DNA of 64,000 nt. Origin: Pseudomonas psychrophila. GTDB taxonomy: Bacteria > Pseudomonadota > Gammaproteobacteria > Pseudomonadales > Pseudomonadaceae. The position numbers were made by a program, and so were the translations under genes. The stretch lies in assembly GCF_001043005.1 (NCBI RefSeq), contig NZ_JYKZ01000001.1, positions 248,001 to 312,000 of the forward strand. Reading direction: 5' to 3'. Below, piece after piece: positions 31,543 through 39,848 of the stretch (positions are counted from its first letter, which is position 1; every line of letters begins with the position of its first letter). The notes beneath the pieces are model-generated. The model made no database searches. It was not told the origin of the DNA and saw nothing but the letters and a program-made list of their open reading frames with translations.

Positions 31543-32376
31543 TTAAAACGCTTCAATCACGATCGCTGCCAATGTATTGGCGCGCGTCAGGTTGAAAACA
31601 TGATGTGCAAAATACAGTTTGTCCTGCAGCCGATAAGCCTGGGTTTTTACACGGCCCTTTTCCAAAAGATAAAAAGGGCAACGCCATTCCATGTAAATAT
31701 TATTCAGGGCCAAGCCCAGTGAACTGGCAAGTTCACCTGGGTCTTCCTGCAGGGAGTCTATTAATGACTCCCTGCTTTCCGAGGCCAGTGTAGGCAACTC
31801 AAAGAACGCCCATTGATCAGCCACTTCACAGCGATGTCGGAACAGGGTGAAGTCATGTTCAAATTCGGCACAGAGTTGCCCATGCTCTTTCAAGTTTTCC
31901 AGTTGTGCCAGCAAAGGCCGTTCAACCCGTGAAGGATCAACTTCTTCGGGAAGAAATTTTTGCAAAAAAGCGGGCCTAATAACCCCCGGGGTTGCGGACA
32001 GTGCTTCATCACCATCCAGTTCCAGCAGTTTCCAGCGAACCTTGACCCTGGCAACCACAATACCCTGGGCACGAATCAGGTGCAGCACTTGAAACACAGA
32101 GTTGCCCTGGCGCACCTTGAACTCATCGACCGACACCGAAAATTCATCGGCCGAGAACATTTCAAAAGGTTCGACATATTCAACTTCGGCACCCACAGCC
32201 ACCATGCCCTGATGATACTCCTTGATCATCCCCGGAAAGGAAACTGACAGGTAGGTACTGCCCCAGGACCACATCGAACTGAAACTCAGTAACATCAGCG
32301 AATGGGCATGAAACTGGAAAGGTCCAAACAGCATGGACTCTACCGGATGGGAAACTTTTATTGTTCTGGCTTGCAT
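31543..32376 (-). CDS. predicted tandem hotdog-fold (thioesterase-like) protein
   Basis: A 277-residue protein not confidently assigned by eye to a named family. Two stretches look like hotdog folds: residues about 15-140 (VEYVEPFEMFSADEFSVSV, then VKVRWKLLELDG) and about 170-277 (LNNIYMEWRCPFYLLEKGRV, ending TLAAIVIEAF). Hotdog proteins act on acyl-CoA or acyl-ACP thioesters. Its ATG lies five bases after the carrier stop, so it is co-translated. No secretion signal. I infer a thioester-releasing role in the cluster. Confidence 0.6.
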   Translation of the reverse strand: MQARTIKVSHPVESMLFGPFQFHAHSLMLLSFSSMWSWGSTYLSVSFPGMIKEYHQGMVAVGAEVEYVEPFEMFSADEFSVSVDEFKVRQGNSVFQVLHLIRAQGIVVARVKVRWKLLELDGDEALSATPGVIRPAFLQKFLPEEVDPSRVERPLLAQLENLKEHGQLCAEFEHDFTLFRHRCEVADQWAFFELPTLASESRESLIDSLQEDPGELASSLGLALNNIYMEWRCPFYLLEKGRVKTQAYRLQDKLYFAHHVFNLTRANTLAAIVIEAF

Positions 32377-32380
32377 AGCA

Positions 32381-32656
32381 TCAACCCCCGGCTATCGCAG
32401 TGAAAATATCAATACAGTCACCCTCACCGCCTTTACTTACCTGAGCTGCCGCGTCAACTTTTTCGCCATTCAAAGAAATCAAATAGCCTTTTTTAACGTT
32501 GCGATCCTTATCAAAAATAATGTCCTTCAATACCGGATAACTCACCACCAACGCGTGCAGCGCATCGCCCACGGTCTGAATACCATCACCCTCCAGTTGC
32601 AACTCTTTTTTGTAGTTAACAAAACGTGCCAAATTGCCTGACAACTTGATCTTCAT
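32381..32656 (-). CDS. MoaD/CysO-type sulfur carrier protein
   Basis: A 91-residue ubiquitin-fold protein ending in Ala-Gly-Gly, the C-terminus that E1-like enzymes convert to a thiocarboxylate. Blocks KIKLSGNLARFV and KKGYLISLNGEKVD are typical of MoaD/ThiS proteins. ATG 32656 is chosen: AGGAGAG lies seven bases before it, within the end of the upstream gene. It sits between the flavoprotein and hotdog genes and two genes from its MoeZ-type activator. It is not near molybdopterin genes, so a dedicated sulfur-donor job is likely. Confidence 0.88.
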   Translation of the reverse strand: MKIKLSGNLARFVNYKKELQLEGDGIQTVGDALHALVVSYPVLKDIIFDKDRNVKKGYLISLNGEKVDAAAQVSKGGEGDCIDIFTAIAGG

Positions 32657-32658
32657 GT

Positions 32659-33833
32659 TCAACTCTCCTTTTTTGAAGAACGCCGGGACATCATGTCCAG
32701 GTCGTGCACCATCCGAATCCCCATATCAACCTTGAGCTTTTCCTGCGGATCGGCCCCTGCCACCAGGGCCGTAAAGTCACGGTGCGCCCGGCCGATACCG
32801 CTGCTTTCGGTATAGCCCCAACCACCCGTCAGGTTCAGGGCCTGGAGGGCGATTTTGTTCACATCCTCCACCGCCTGATATTTGGCCATTGAAGCCACTG
32901 CATCCCAGTACACGTCAGACTCTTGCCTGACTTGACGCTCCAATGAGTAATGGACCAAGGTGCGGGATGACTCAAGCGCCATATACATTTCACCGATACA
33001 GGCCTGAACATGCTGCATATCGATCAACTGCTGATCGTAACGCACAGTGTTTTGCAAATACGCCACGGTGGTTTCAATCACGGCGCGGGCGCGCCCTAAA
33101 AACAAGGTGGTTTGCAATGAGCGCCTGCAATTAAGGAAATAACGCTGCGCAAAACTCAGGCCTCCGTGGCCAGCAATAAGCGGTGTTTATCCAGGCGCAC
33201 ATCTGTCAATGTCAAACAGGCAATCCCTGTTGAACGACAGCCATGCATCACGCTCGGCGTCACCACAACACCCGGATCGTCGGCGTGCACAAGAAACACT
33301 TGCATGTCCGCGGTATCACCATGGACAAACAGCAAAAAATAATTCGCCGTCTCACCGCCGGTAACGATTTTCTTCACGGCATTTACCGTATAAGTTTTAC
33401 CGTCCGCAGCGGGAACGGCACGGGAGACAAAAGAAAAAGCATCGGCATCTTCGGTATAAGCAAATGCACCACCTGTTTTACCCTCAATCAGGTGAACCAG
33501 GTATTCGTTATTTACATCCTCCCGCCCCACCGCAATTAAAAAAGAAATAAATGACATCCTCACGGATATCAAAAATGGAAACGATAAGTCCGTGGATAAA
33601 TACCCGAGCTTTTCCAGCACACGGCCCCACTGAGCATAACCAACTTCCTGACCGCCCCACACGGCGGGCAAGTTGTATTTATACAACCCCAGTCGTGCAA
33701 ACTTTTCTATCAGCGCGTTGGAAATAGGAATAGAGAGACGGTCACGTTCTTCGACGGTGCAATTAAGCTCCTTGTCGATCAGTGTGCCGAAAATAGCCTG
33801 AATATCACCCGCACCTTGCCAGTCAACATTCAT
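32659..33833 (-). pseudogene. acyl-CoA dehydrogenase-like flavoprotein, split by a one-base frameshift
   Basis: Two abutting reading frames make one family-length protein of about 390 residues. The first (33833 to 33156) is the N-terminal and middle domain. It ends at TGA 33158-33156, right after LLLATEA. The second is open in the -1 frame from the base before that stop and continues LSFAQRYFLN... to 32659. One added base in the GGCC run near 33159 would join them. ATG 33833 has AAGGA. The C-terminal block TGGWGYTESSGIGRAHRDF is acyl-CoA-dehydrogenase-like, but the EGT that carries the catalytic Glu reads AGA, so ordinary dehydrogenation is doubtful. Oxygenase-like members of this fold occur in tropolone/tropodithietic-acid pathways. 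Confidence 0.75.
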
Positions 33834-34196
33834 CGTAGTTCCTTCTACGTCAAACAATTGGAAAGCAGGCGCGACAGAAAACCGGTCCTGGAATCGTGTC
33901 GCGCTGCTTAGTGCGAACAGATATTAGGTCAGAACTAAAAACATGCAAGGCGCTTTAGCGCAAATAAACCCGCTCCGTTAAATATGACACCACTCATACT
34001 CTTCTAAGTTACCGATAACGTTCACTATTAAAGATGAGACTGTTGGCATCATTACCGTGACCCGCTAACACGGCGATCACACATCCAGCCATTAGGATTT
34101 AGCGGGCGCCTTATAGCAGCACATTGTGCGACGACTGCGTCGACCGACGCAGCCTCACGCCGCTTGCCAGCTAATACACGTCCTTGCCTGCAACAA
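33834..34196 (-). promoter_or_regulatory. 363-base AT-rich region upstream of the sulfur-transfer cluster
   Basis: No gene is seen. On the minus strand a -35-like TTAGAA (34007-34002) and a -10-like TATTTA (33984-33979) are 17 bp apart. GTTACCGATAAC (34008-34019), a near-palindrome of the LacI/GntR operator type, abuts the -35. These elements were picked by eye and are only suggestive. The base composition is clearly lower in GC than flanking genes. Confidence 0.4.
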
Positions 34197-34721
34197 TCAA
34201 CGCGCCGTAAACGGCAATTTGTCCAGAACACAGTCGTTCTTGAGTGTTGACGGCTCGAGCATCAACAAAGGCGCTCCGGTGTCCTCGTTAAAGATTTTGA
34301 CCTGGCACGAATCGTAAGTCTCGGGGCTCTCGACAATGCCTCCCTTAATGACATAACGGGCAGCCGGGGCGAACTCGCTGACGAATTCGATCTTGCATCT
34401 ACGCCCGGCATTAGCTGCACCATCCACTACCAAATGGATGGGTTTTGCCGCTTCAACCGGGATAAAGCCTGCTGGCCGGGATGTTTTGTCCCGCACGGCG
34501 AACAATTGCCGACCTGGCTTAACCGACACGGTTCTGCCGTACTTGCAGCCCACAATCGGAGCTTCGGTCAGGGTCAGGTAGTTTCGATAATTGCTCAAGG
34601 CGTCCATTTCGCTGCGGATCTGTGCCTGGGGTACACCGGGAGGGGGCGTGTACTGCTGGACCTGGACGCAACCTGCAGTCAGCAACACCAGCACACCAAG
34701 GGGGAGCACTTTCATAATCAT
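34197..34721 (-). CDS. putative lipoprotein of unknown function
   Basis: A 174-residue protein with a lipoprotein signal (VLLTAGC; Cys about 18). The mature part has several cysteines (ANAGRRC, DSC, KNDC) and no recognised domain. It starts at ATG 34721 or 34715. It lies on the same strand as the adjacent tRNA-Ser, with its own start and no obvious partner. Confidence 0.7.
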   Translation of the reverse strand: MIMKVLPLGVLVLLTAGCVQVQQYTPPPGVPQAQIRSEMDALSNYRNYLTLTEAPIVGCKYGRTVSVKPGRQLFAVRDKTSRPAGFIPVEAAKPIHLVVDGAANAGRRCKIEFVSEFAPAARYVIKGGIVESPETYDSCQVKIFNEDTGAPLLMLEPSTLKNDCVLDKLPFTAR

Positions 34722-34827
34722 CTAAATCCATTTGAGTTCGAAGAAGAGCCTTCAAGCAGAATACGGGCAGTTCAGCGGTCGTGCTCCCATATTGTTCCCA
34801 TATCGCCTTTTTCCAGACGCCAGAAAC

Positions 34828-34868
34828 CACAAACCCCCGACTTTCTCTAGGAAAATCAGGGGTTTGTG
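34828..34868 (-). terminator. hairpin after tRNA-Ser
   Basis: CACAAACCCC(C)GA pairs with TC(A)GGGGTTTGTG 12 bases past the tRNA 3' end. T-rich sequence follows on the minus strand. Confidence 0.75.
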
Positions 34869-34879
34869 TTTACTTAATG

Positions 34880-34969
34880 TGGCGGTGAAGGAGAGATTCG
34901 AACTCTCGATACAATTTCTTGTATACACACTTTCCAGGCGTGCTCCTTAAGCCACTCGGACACTTCACC
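34880..34969 (-). tRNA. tRNA-Ser, anticodon GGA
   Basis: On the minus strand the 90-base sequence begins GGTGAAGTGTCCGAGTGG, has the long class II variable arm (GTATACAAGAAATTGTAT), the T-loop GTTCGAATC and an encoded CCA. The anticodon loop reads CTGGAAA (anticodon bases at 34935-34933), so it decodes UCC/UCU. It is close to E. coli tRNA-Ser(GGA). Confidence 0.97.
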
Positions 34970-35277
34970 GTATCTCTTCAAACAAGTTCTGTCTGTCGAG
35001 GCGCGCTAATGTAGTCGAAAGCTTTCGATATGACAAATGTTTTTTTCAGAATTTTCATGTGCTTACGAAAATAGTCGTTTTGGGGGGCATGCCTTTCGCG
35101 GGTGTTTCTGCCAAATCCCGGTCCTGACGCTTTGCGCGTTCAGCCGCAATCGCCGTGCCAGCGCCTTCTATATAGAAGGCGCAAGCCAATCCCATGACTC
35201 ACCGGTCAGTCATAGCCCTTTACCTGCGCCGTGGGGCTGGGTAACGTCTGCCCCACTTCATTACAAGGAATTGCGCC
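34970..35277. other. 308-base region between tRNA-Ser and the crotonase gene
   Basis: No gene is seen. It contains the tRNA promoter on one side and, at 35161-35182, a perfect 22-bp palindrome GCGCCTTCTATATAGAAGGC plus GC. AAGGAA precedes the crotonase ATG. Confidence 0.5.
35161..35182. promoter_or_regulatory. 22-bp perfect palindrome
   Basis: GCGCCTTCTAT is followed at once by its reverse complement, 95 bases before the crotonase gene. With no loop it suits a dimeric regulator site better than a terminator. Confidence 0.45.
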
Positions 35278-35967
35278 ATGAGTGACTTGATTGCCTATCA
35301 CCTGGAAGACGGTATCGCCACGCTGACCTTGAGCAATGGCAAGGTCAATGCTATTTCCCCGGATGTGATCAGTGCGTTTAATACCGCCCTGGACCGCGCA
35401 GAGCAGGATCGGGCCGTGGTCATTATTACCGGGCAACCAGGCATTCTCTCCGGCGGTTATGACTTGAAAGTAATGACGGCCAGCCCCGAGCAAGCCATTG
35501 AACTGGTCAGGCAGGGGTCGACCCTGGCTCGCCGCATGCTGGCCCACCCGTTCCCGGTGGTTATCGCGTGCCCGGGTCATGCGGTGGCAAAGGGCGCATT
35601 CCTGCTGTTGTCGGTGGACTACCGTATCGGCGTCGAAGGTCCGTTCACCATCGGCCTGAACGAAGTGCAGATCGGCATGACCATGCACCACGCCGGCATT
35701 GAGCTGGCCCGCGACCGGCTGCGCAAATCGGCATTCCATCGCTCGGTCATCAATGGCGAAATGTTTAACCCGCATACCGCAGTAGACGCAGGCTTCCTCG
35801 ACAAGGTGGTCAAGCCTGAAGAATTGCAGGCTGCGGCTCTGGAAGCGGCCCGTCAGCTAAAGAAGATCAATATGAAGGCTCACAAAAACACCAAACTGAA
35901 GGTGCGCAAAGCGCTGCTGGAAACGCTGGAAAAGGCCATCGAAGAAGATCAGCTCCACCCGCTCTGA
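35278..35967 (+). CDS. crotonase-fold (enoyl-CoA hydratase/isomerase) family protein
   Basis: A 229-residue single crotonase domain. The CoA-binding region (LSGGYDLKVM) and the oxyanion loop (GHAVAKGAFLLLSVDYRIG) are recognisable. The shorter length and the ELARDRL region that replaces the usual catalytic Glu pair suggest a hydratase/isomerase-like protein of uncertain reaction. AAGGAATTG precedes the ATG. It stands alone on this strand. Confidence 0.85.
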   Translation: MSDLIAYHLEDGIATLTLSNGKVNAISPDVISAFNTALDRAEQDRAVVIITGQPGILSGGYDLKVMTASPEQAIELVRQGSTLARRMLAHPFPVVIACPGHAVAKGAFLLLSVDYRIGVEGPFTIGLNEVQIGMTMHHAGIELARDRLRKSAFHRSVINGEMFNPHTAVDAGFLDKVVKPEELQAAALEAARQLKKINMKAHKNTKLKVRKALLETLEKAIEEDQLHPL

Positions 35968-36186
35968 CCTTCTCCCCTGAAAACCGGTCCCGATCGCCGC
36001 CTGCGGTCGGGATTCCCCCTCCACCGGCCTTTAGCCATATCTTCGTCAACATCTCTAGCCCGCCCCTCCACACGCTCGTTGAAACAACTGCTTAAACTTC
36101 AGTCATCTCCTAGTTGTATCGGGGTAATTGCTGAATACAGTGCACATCCGTACACTGCGCCGACTTTTGTTTTCGCGAGCCTGTAA

Positions 36187-36969
36187 ATGCTACTTTCGAT
36201 ACGTATGTTGTTGATGTGTCTGCATTTTATGATCGCAGGGGTACTGGGTGTACTGCTGGGCTTATGCCGTCCTTTCAACCCGGACAACAGTCGCCTGTGC
36301 GCGCGCCTGTATGCCTGGCCATCCAGATGGATCCTGGGCTACAAGCTCAAGACCGAAGTTGGGCCGCTGATGGACAAGCCACAAAGCTGCGTGGTCATTG
36401 CCAACCATCAATCCAACTACGACCTGTTTGTGTTCGGCAACGTAGTGCCGCACCGCACCGTCTGCATCGGTAAAAAAAGCCTGAAATGGGTGCCCTTGTT
36501 CGGCCAGTTGTTCTGGTTGGCGGGCAACGTGCTGATTGATCGGGGTAACGCGCAGAAAGCTCGCAAATCGATGCTGACTACCACTCGCACCCTGCAAGAG
36601 AAAGACACGTCTATCTGGGTCTTTGCGGAAGGTACGCGCAATTTTGGCAAAACCCTGCTGCCGTTCAAAAAAGGCGCCTTCCAGATGGCAATTACTGCCG
36701 GCGTACCGATTGTGCCGGTGTGTGTGAGCACCTATAGCCAGCACCTGAAGCTCAACCGCTGGCACAGTGCCGATATCCTGATCCGCTCCTTGCCCGCGAT
36801 CCCGACTGCCGGCCTGACTCTGGATGACATCCCGCAGTTGATGGAGCAGTGCCACAAGCAAATGCGCGAATGCATCGAAGCCATGGACCGAGAGTTGCTG
36901 AGCCAGAAAAACCGTCACTTGCCACCCGTGGCGGGGGGCAACACTACGGCGTCCAACCCGAACCTCTGA
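36187..36969 (+). CDS. plsC: 1-acyl-sn-glycerol-3-phosphate acyltransferase
   Basis: A 260-residue membrane acyltransferase with an N-terminal hydrophobic helix. The catalytic NHxxxxD motif is NHQSNYD, and the FAEGTRNFGKTLLPFKKGAF block is the substrate site. It makes phosphatidic acid from lysophosphatidic acid. It precedes corA on the same strand by 83 bases. Confidence 0.92.
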   Translation: MLLSIRMLLMCLHFMIAGVLGVLLGLCRPFNPDNSRLCARLYAWPSRWILGYKLKTEVGPLMDKPQSCVVIANHQSNYDLFVFGNVVPHRTVCIGKKSLKWVPLFGQLFWLAGNVLIDRGNAQKARKSMLTTTRTLQEKDTSIWVFAEGTRNFGKTLLPFKKGAFQMAITAGVPIVPVCVSTYSQHLKLNRWHSADILIRSLPAIPTAGLTLDDIPQLMEQCHKQMRECIEAMDRELLSQKNRHLPPVAGGNTTASNPNL

Positions 36970-37052
36970 ACGTTTGTAGACTCAAAGTGGTGGATTGCAC
37001 GCTAAGCTGCATCTTCGTGCCATAACCCTTTGAAGAAGAAGCGATTAGAACT

Positions 37053-38024
37053 ATGGGGAGAGTTGTTGCTGCTGCGGTTTACAGCGCAGGCAAGAAAGTC
37101 ACCAATATCACTCTGGACGAAGGGATTGAGTGGGCCAAAAAGCCCGGCCACTTCGTCTGGATTGGTCTGGAGCAACCCGACGCGCAAGAGCTGAGCAACC
37201 TGCAGCGCCAGTTCAATCTGCATGAACTGGCCATCGAAGACGCTCTTGAGCAACACAGCCGGCCCAAACTCGAAACCTTCGGCGATGCACTGTTTATCGT
37301 GATCTATTCGCCCATTCGCCACGAAGGCCAACTGGAGTTTGTCGAAACCCATATTTTTGCCGGCAACGGCTACATCATCACCAGTCGTAATGGCCATTCG
37401 GCCTCGTACAAGTCCGTGCGCCAGCGCTGCGAGGCGCGCCCGCTACTGCTGGAGCATGGCGAAGACTTTGTCCTGTACGCCCTGCTCGACTTCGTGACGG
37501 AGAGCTATCAACCCGTCAGCCAGGCCATCCACGCCGAAATCGAACAACTTGAACAAAGCATCATGGGCAATGCCCTCAATGAGGCTGACATCGTGCACTT
37601 GCATGGCCTGCGCCGCGACGTGCTGCGACTGCGCCGTTATGTGGCGCCCATGGTGGAAATCAGCGAAGAGTTGCAGCGCCTGACGTTTCCCTTTATCGAC
37701 AAGAATATGCGCCCGTATTTTCGCGACGTGCAGATTCACGTCACCCGTCAGATGGAAGACCTCGCCAACCTGCGCGACATCGCCACTCAGACGATTGAGA
37801 TCGTCGTGTTGCTGGAGTCCTCACGCCAGAGCATCGTGCAGCGTAAATTCGCAGCCTGGGCGGCCATTTTGGCCTTCCCCACTGCCGTGGCGGGCATTTA
37901 CGGGATGAACTTCCAGAACATGCCTGAACTGACCTGGCATTACGGCTACTTCGGGGTCCTGGGGTTTATTGCACTAGGCGTTACCGGCCTGTGGGCGAGC
38001 TTCAAGCGCTCTGGCTGGCTGTAA
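37053..38024 (+). CDS. corA: CorA-family magnesium/cobalt transporter
   Basis: A 323-residue protein with a large cytoplasmic N-domain and two C-terminal helices. The signature YGMNF (GMN about 284-286) ends the first helix, followed by MPEL in the periplasmic loop. CorA channels import Mg2+ (and Co2+/Ni2+). Zn-exporting ZntB proteins share the fold, so ZntB cannot be fully excluded. The start at ATG 37053 is weakly supported. Confidence 0.9.
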   Translation: MGRVVAAAVYSAGKKVTNITLDEGIEWAKKPGHFVWIGLEQPDAQELSNLQRQFNLHELAIEDALEQHSRPKLETFGDALFIVIYSPIRHEGQLEFVETHIFAGNGYIITSRNGHSASYKSVRQRCEARPLLLEHGEDFVLYALLDFVTESYQPVSQAIHAEIEQLEQSIMGNALNEADIVHLHGLRRDVLRLRRYVAPMVEISEELQRLTFPFIDKNMRPYFRDVQIHVTRQMEDLANLRDIATQTIEIVVLLESSRQSIVQRKFAAWAAILAFPTAVAGIYGMNFQNMPELTWHYGYFGVLGFIALGVTGLWASFKRSGWL

Positions 38025-38037
38025 CCTGCAACGCTCC

Positions 38038-38122
38038 TTGGGAGAGCTGGCTTGCTCGCGTACAAACAATTCGGTGCATCACTTACCGAGTAGAAACCTT
38101 CGCGAGCCAGCCCGCCTCCCCA
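38038..38122. repeat. degenerate REP pair
   Basis: TTGGGAGAGCTGGCTTGCTC and, inverted, GCGAGCCAGCCCGCCTCCCC are diverged REP arms around a 40-base spacer, between the convergent corA and amidotransferase genes. Confidence 0.72.
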
Positions 38123-38140
38123 TAAAAGCAAAACCGGGAG

Positions 38141-38863
38141 TCAGGCGGTTTGCGGCTTGTGTGAAACAAAACGCATCATCCACTCGGCAACCGTGCGCCC
38201 ATGATGGTCTTGATCCAGGCTGGCGATGCCGGAGCTGTAGATCTGTTCGCCCAAATGCTCTTGGCGAAGGTCAAGCAGGGCGCGTGAATAGTCGTGGATA
38301 AACTCGGGATGCCCCTGGAAGCACAGCACCTGGTCGTTGATATGATAAGCGGCATACGGACAGAAATCGCTGGAGGCGATTACCGTGGCGTTCTCCGGCA
38401 AGGCCGTCACCTGGTCCTGGTGACTGATCAACAGTGTCAACTCTTCAACCACAGGGCTCATCCACGGTGCCTTGGCGGCCAATTTGTACTGATGGGTTCC
38501 GACGCCCCAGCCCTGCGTAGCGCGCTCGCTCTTACCGCCCAGCAGAAGCGCCAGCAATTGATGACCAAAACATACGCCGATCAGCTTGTCGCCACGTTCG
38601 TAGCGGGTCAGCAAATAGGTTTTCAGGGTCTGGATCCATGGATCGGTGCCAAACGAGTCAGCTTTGCTGCCGGTTACCAGATAAGCATCAAAGACCTGGT
38701 CCTCAGACGGGTACTCGCCGTGCATCACGTTAAAAACACTGAAGTGTGCCGCGATAGGCTGCGTGGAGAACAGGCGCACGAACATTTGCCCGTAGCCCTG
38801 ATATTGATCAACAAACTCTGGACGCAGAATGTCGGTTTCCAGAATGCAGATGCGTAGCGACAT
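38141..38863 (-). CDS. class I glutamine amidotransferase domain protein
   Basis: A 240-residue stand-alone GATase1 domain. The nucleophile elbow is GVCFGHQLLALLLGG (Cys near residue 95), the His partner is in CFQGHPEF, and the glutamate is a few residues after. Similar to GMP-synthase-like amidotransferases (GuaA N-domain, YfeJ). It may glutaminylate or hydrolyse gamma-glutamyl amides. ATG 38863 has AGGTAC upstream; the ORF's earlier start at 38962 does not. Confidence 0.85.
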   Translation of the reverse strand: MSLRICILETDILRPEFVDQYQGYGQMFVRLFSTQPIAAHFSVFNVMHGEYPSEDQVFDAYLVTGSKADSFGTDPWIQTLKTYLLTRYERGDKLIGVCFGHQLLALLLGGKSERATQGWGVGTHQYKLAAKAPWMSPVVEELTLLISHQDQVTALPENATVIASSDFCPYAAYHINDQVLCFQGHPEFIHDYSRALLDLRQEHLGEQIYSSGIASLDQDHHGRTVAEWMMRFVSHKPQTA

Positions 38864-39276
38864 AAAAGTACCTGGCACGATAAAGGCGAAAGTAGTGATG
38901 GGAGCTCCATAGAGCCTGCCTTGAAAGAGTAATTCATGGCAAGTACTGAACGTAGTGGTCATCCCTTGAGCCTGAAGGCTGCAGGCTTATGCAGGGTAAA
39001 ACGTGACTGTACAAAGCTCCCGGACGAACGGTAGGGCGCTAAGAAAATTGACGGTCAAAGAGCCCATTGCGTCTAGCAACGGGCTGACAGGGCGAGCCCG
39101 ACAAACCTAATAGCGTTTTAGAAACCTACTGCACTTGAATGATGTGAAAGGGTTCTAAGCCATATCTTATGGGGGCTCTAAGGTTAAGCCTGTCGCCAAG
39201 GCCGCTTTGTATTCAAGGCGTAGTGATCTTGTCGCGGGCATTGTCGTTCAGGAATAACAAAAAAAGGCAGATAGCC
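38864..39276. other. 413-base intergenic region
   Basis: Between the divergent amidotransferase and the 31-residue ORF no gene is seen. A 10-bp imperfect hairpin (AGCCCATTGC...GCAACGGGCT, 39061-39085) may be structured RNA. Promoters for both flanking genes must lie here, but none was resolved. Confidence 0.35.
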
Positions 39277-39372
39277 ATGTTTAAACATACGAAAGTACGT
39301 CAGGCCGGACTCATCCTCTTTGCTACCACCTTGCTGCTGATCTTGCCGAACTTGACCAAGGTCATCGGCTAA
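39277..39372 (+). CDS. 31-residue predicted membrane microprotein
   Basis: A short ORF with AAGGCAG before its ATG. It has a basic N-terminus (FKHTKVRQ) and a single hydrophobic helix (AGLILFATTLLLILPNL). A strong terminator begins 16 bases after the stop, which argues that it is a real unit. Similar 31-residue Pseudomonas proteins are known to me only from memory. Confidence 0.6.
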   Translation: MFKHTKVRQAGLILFATTLLLILPNLTKVIG

Positions 39373-39388
39373 AGACTCGCCCAAATAC

Positions 39389-39417
39389 CGAAGACGCGCA
39401 CCTCCTGCGCGTCTTCG
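39389..39417 (+). terminator. hairpin after the microprotein ORF
   Basis: CGAAGACGCGCA pairs exactly with TGCGCGTCTTCG across a CCTCC loop, with a short pyrimidine tail. Confidence 0.78.
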
Positions 39418-39506
39418 TCCGCTATACGTTGCGGGGGCTTTAATTGCCTGGCGCAAAAACAAGAACGGCCAGCCCTGAGGCCGGCCGCTAACCGATCGAA
39501 CTCATA

Positions 39507-39848
39507 TCAATTCAACAGGCCGCGCACCTCCTGCTTAACACCCCAACCTTCAATAATGCCACCTAGCGGCACCACGACAGCTTCAAAGTCCTGCTCGAAA
39601 TCACCGATGCCACCATAGGTGGCGTACATCACTTTACTGAGTTCCAGGTACCACGCCCCGTCATCACGTACATTGATTTGTGCGTTCAGGGATTCACCAC
39701 AAAATTTGCCTGCAGCTCTGCGCGCACGCTCCTCGTCCGGGAAGATCGCGTAAAACTCGATTGGGTGGATGCGTGAAAAATCAAAACCGCCTTCTTTCAT
39801 GCGGCGCAGCACATAGCTGCTGAGGTCTTCTTGATGGGCTGTGCTCAT
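39507..39848 (-). CDS. RraB-family ribonuclease E regulator-like protein
   Basis: A 113-residue protein; the block VLRRMKEGGFDFSRIHPIEFYAIFPDEERARRAA and the C-terminal GGIIEGWGVKQEV match the RraB (YjgD) family, which binds RNase E in E. coli. ATG 39848 has GGAGG placed well; the ORF's first codon at 39866 does not. RraB's partner region of RNase E differs in Pseudomonas, so the function is uncertain. Confidence 0.8.
   Translation of the reverse strand: MSTAHQEDLSSYVLRRMKEGGFDFSRIHPIEFYAIFPDEERARRAAGKFCGESLNAQINVRDDGAWYLELSKVMYATYGGIGDFEQDFEAVVVPLGGIIEGWGVKQEVRGLLN

Noticed and set aside
32659..33833. Programmed -1 ribosomal frameshift in the flavoprotein gene
   Set aside because: No slippery heptamer and no clear downstream pseudoknot at the stop; a simple one-base loss explains it better.
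30267..34969. Genomic island inserted at tRNA-Ser(GGA)
   Set aside because: The accessory cluster lies on the 3' side of the tRNA and is AT-rich, but no integrase is present. No repeat of the tRNA 3' end was found near 30.2 kb, and a plain lipoprotein gene separates them.
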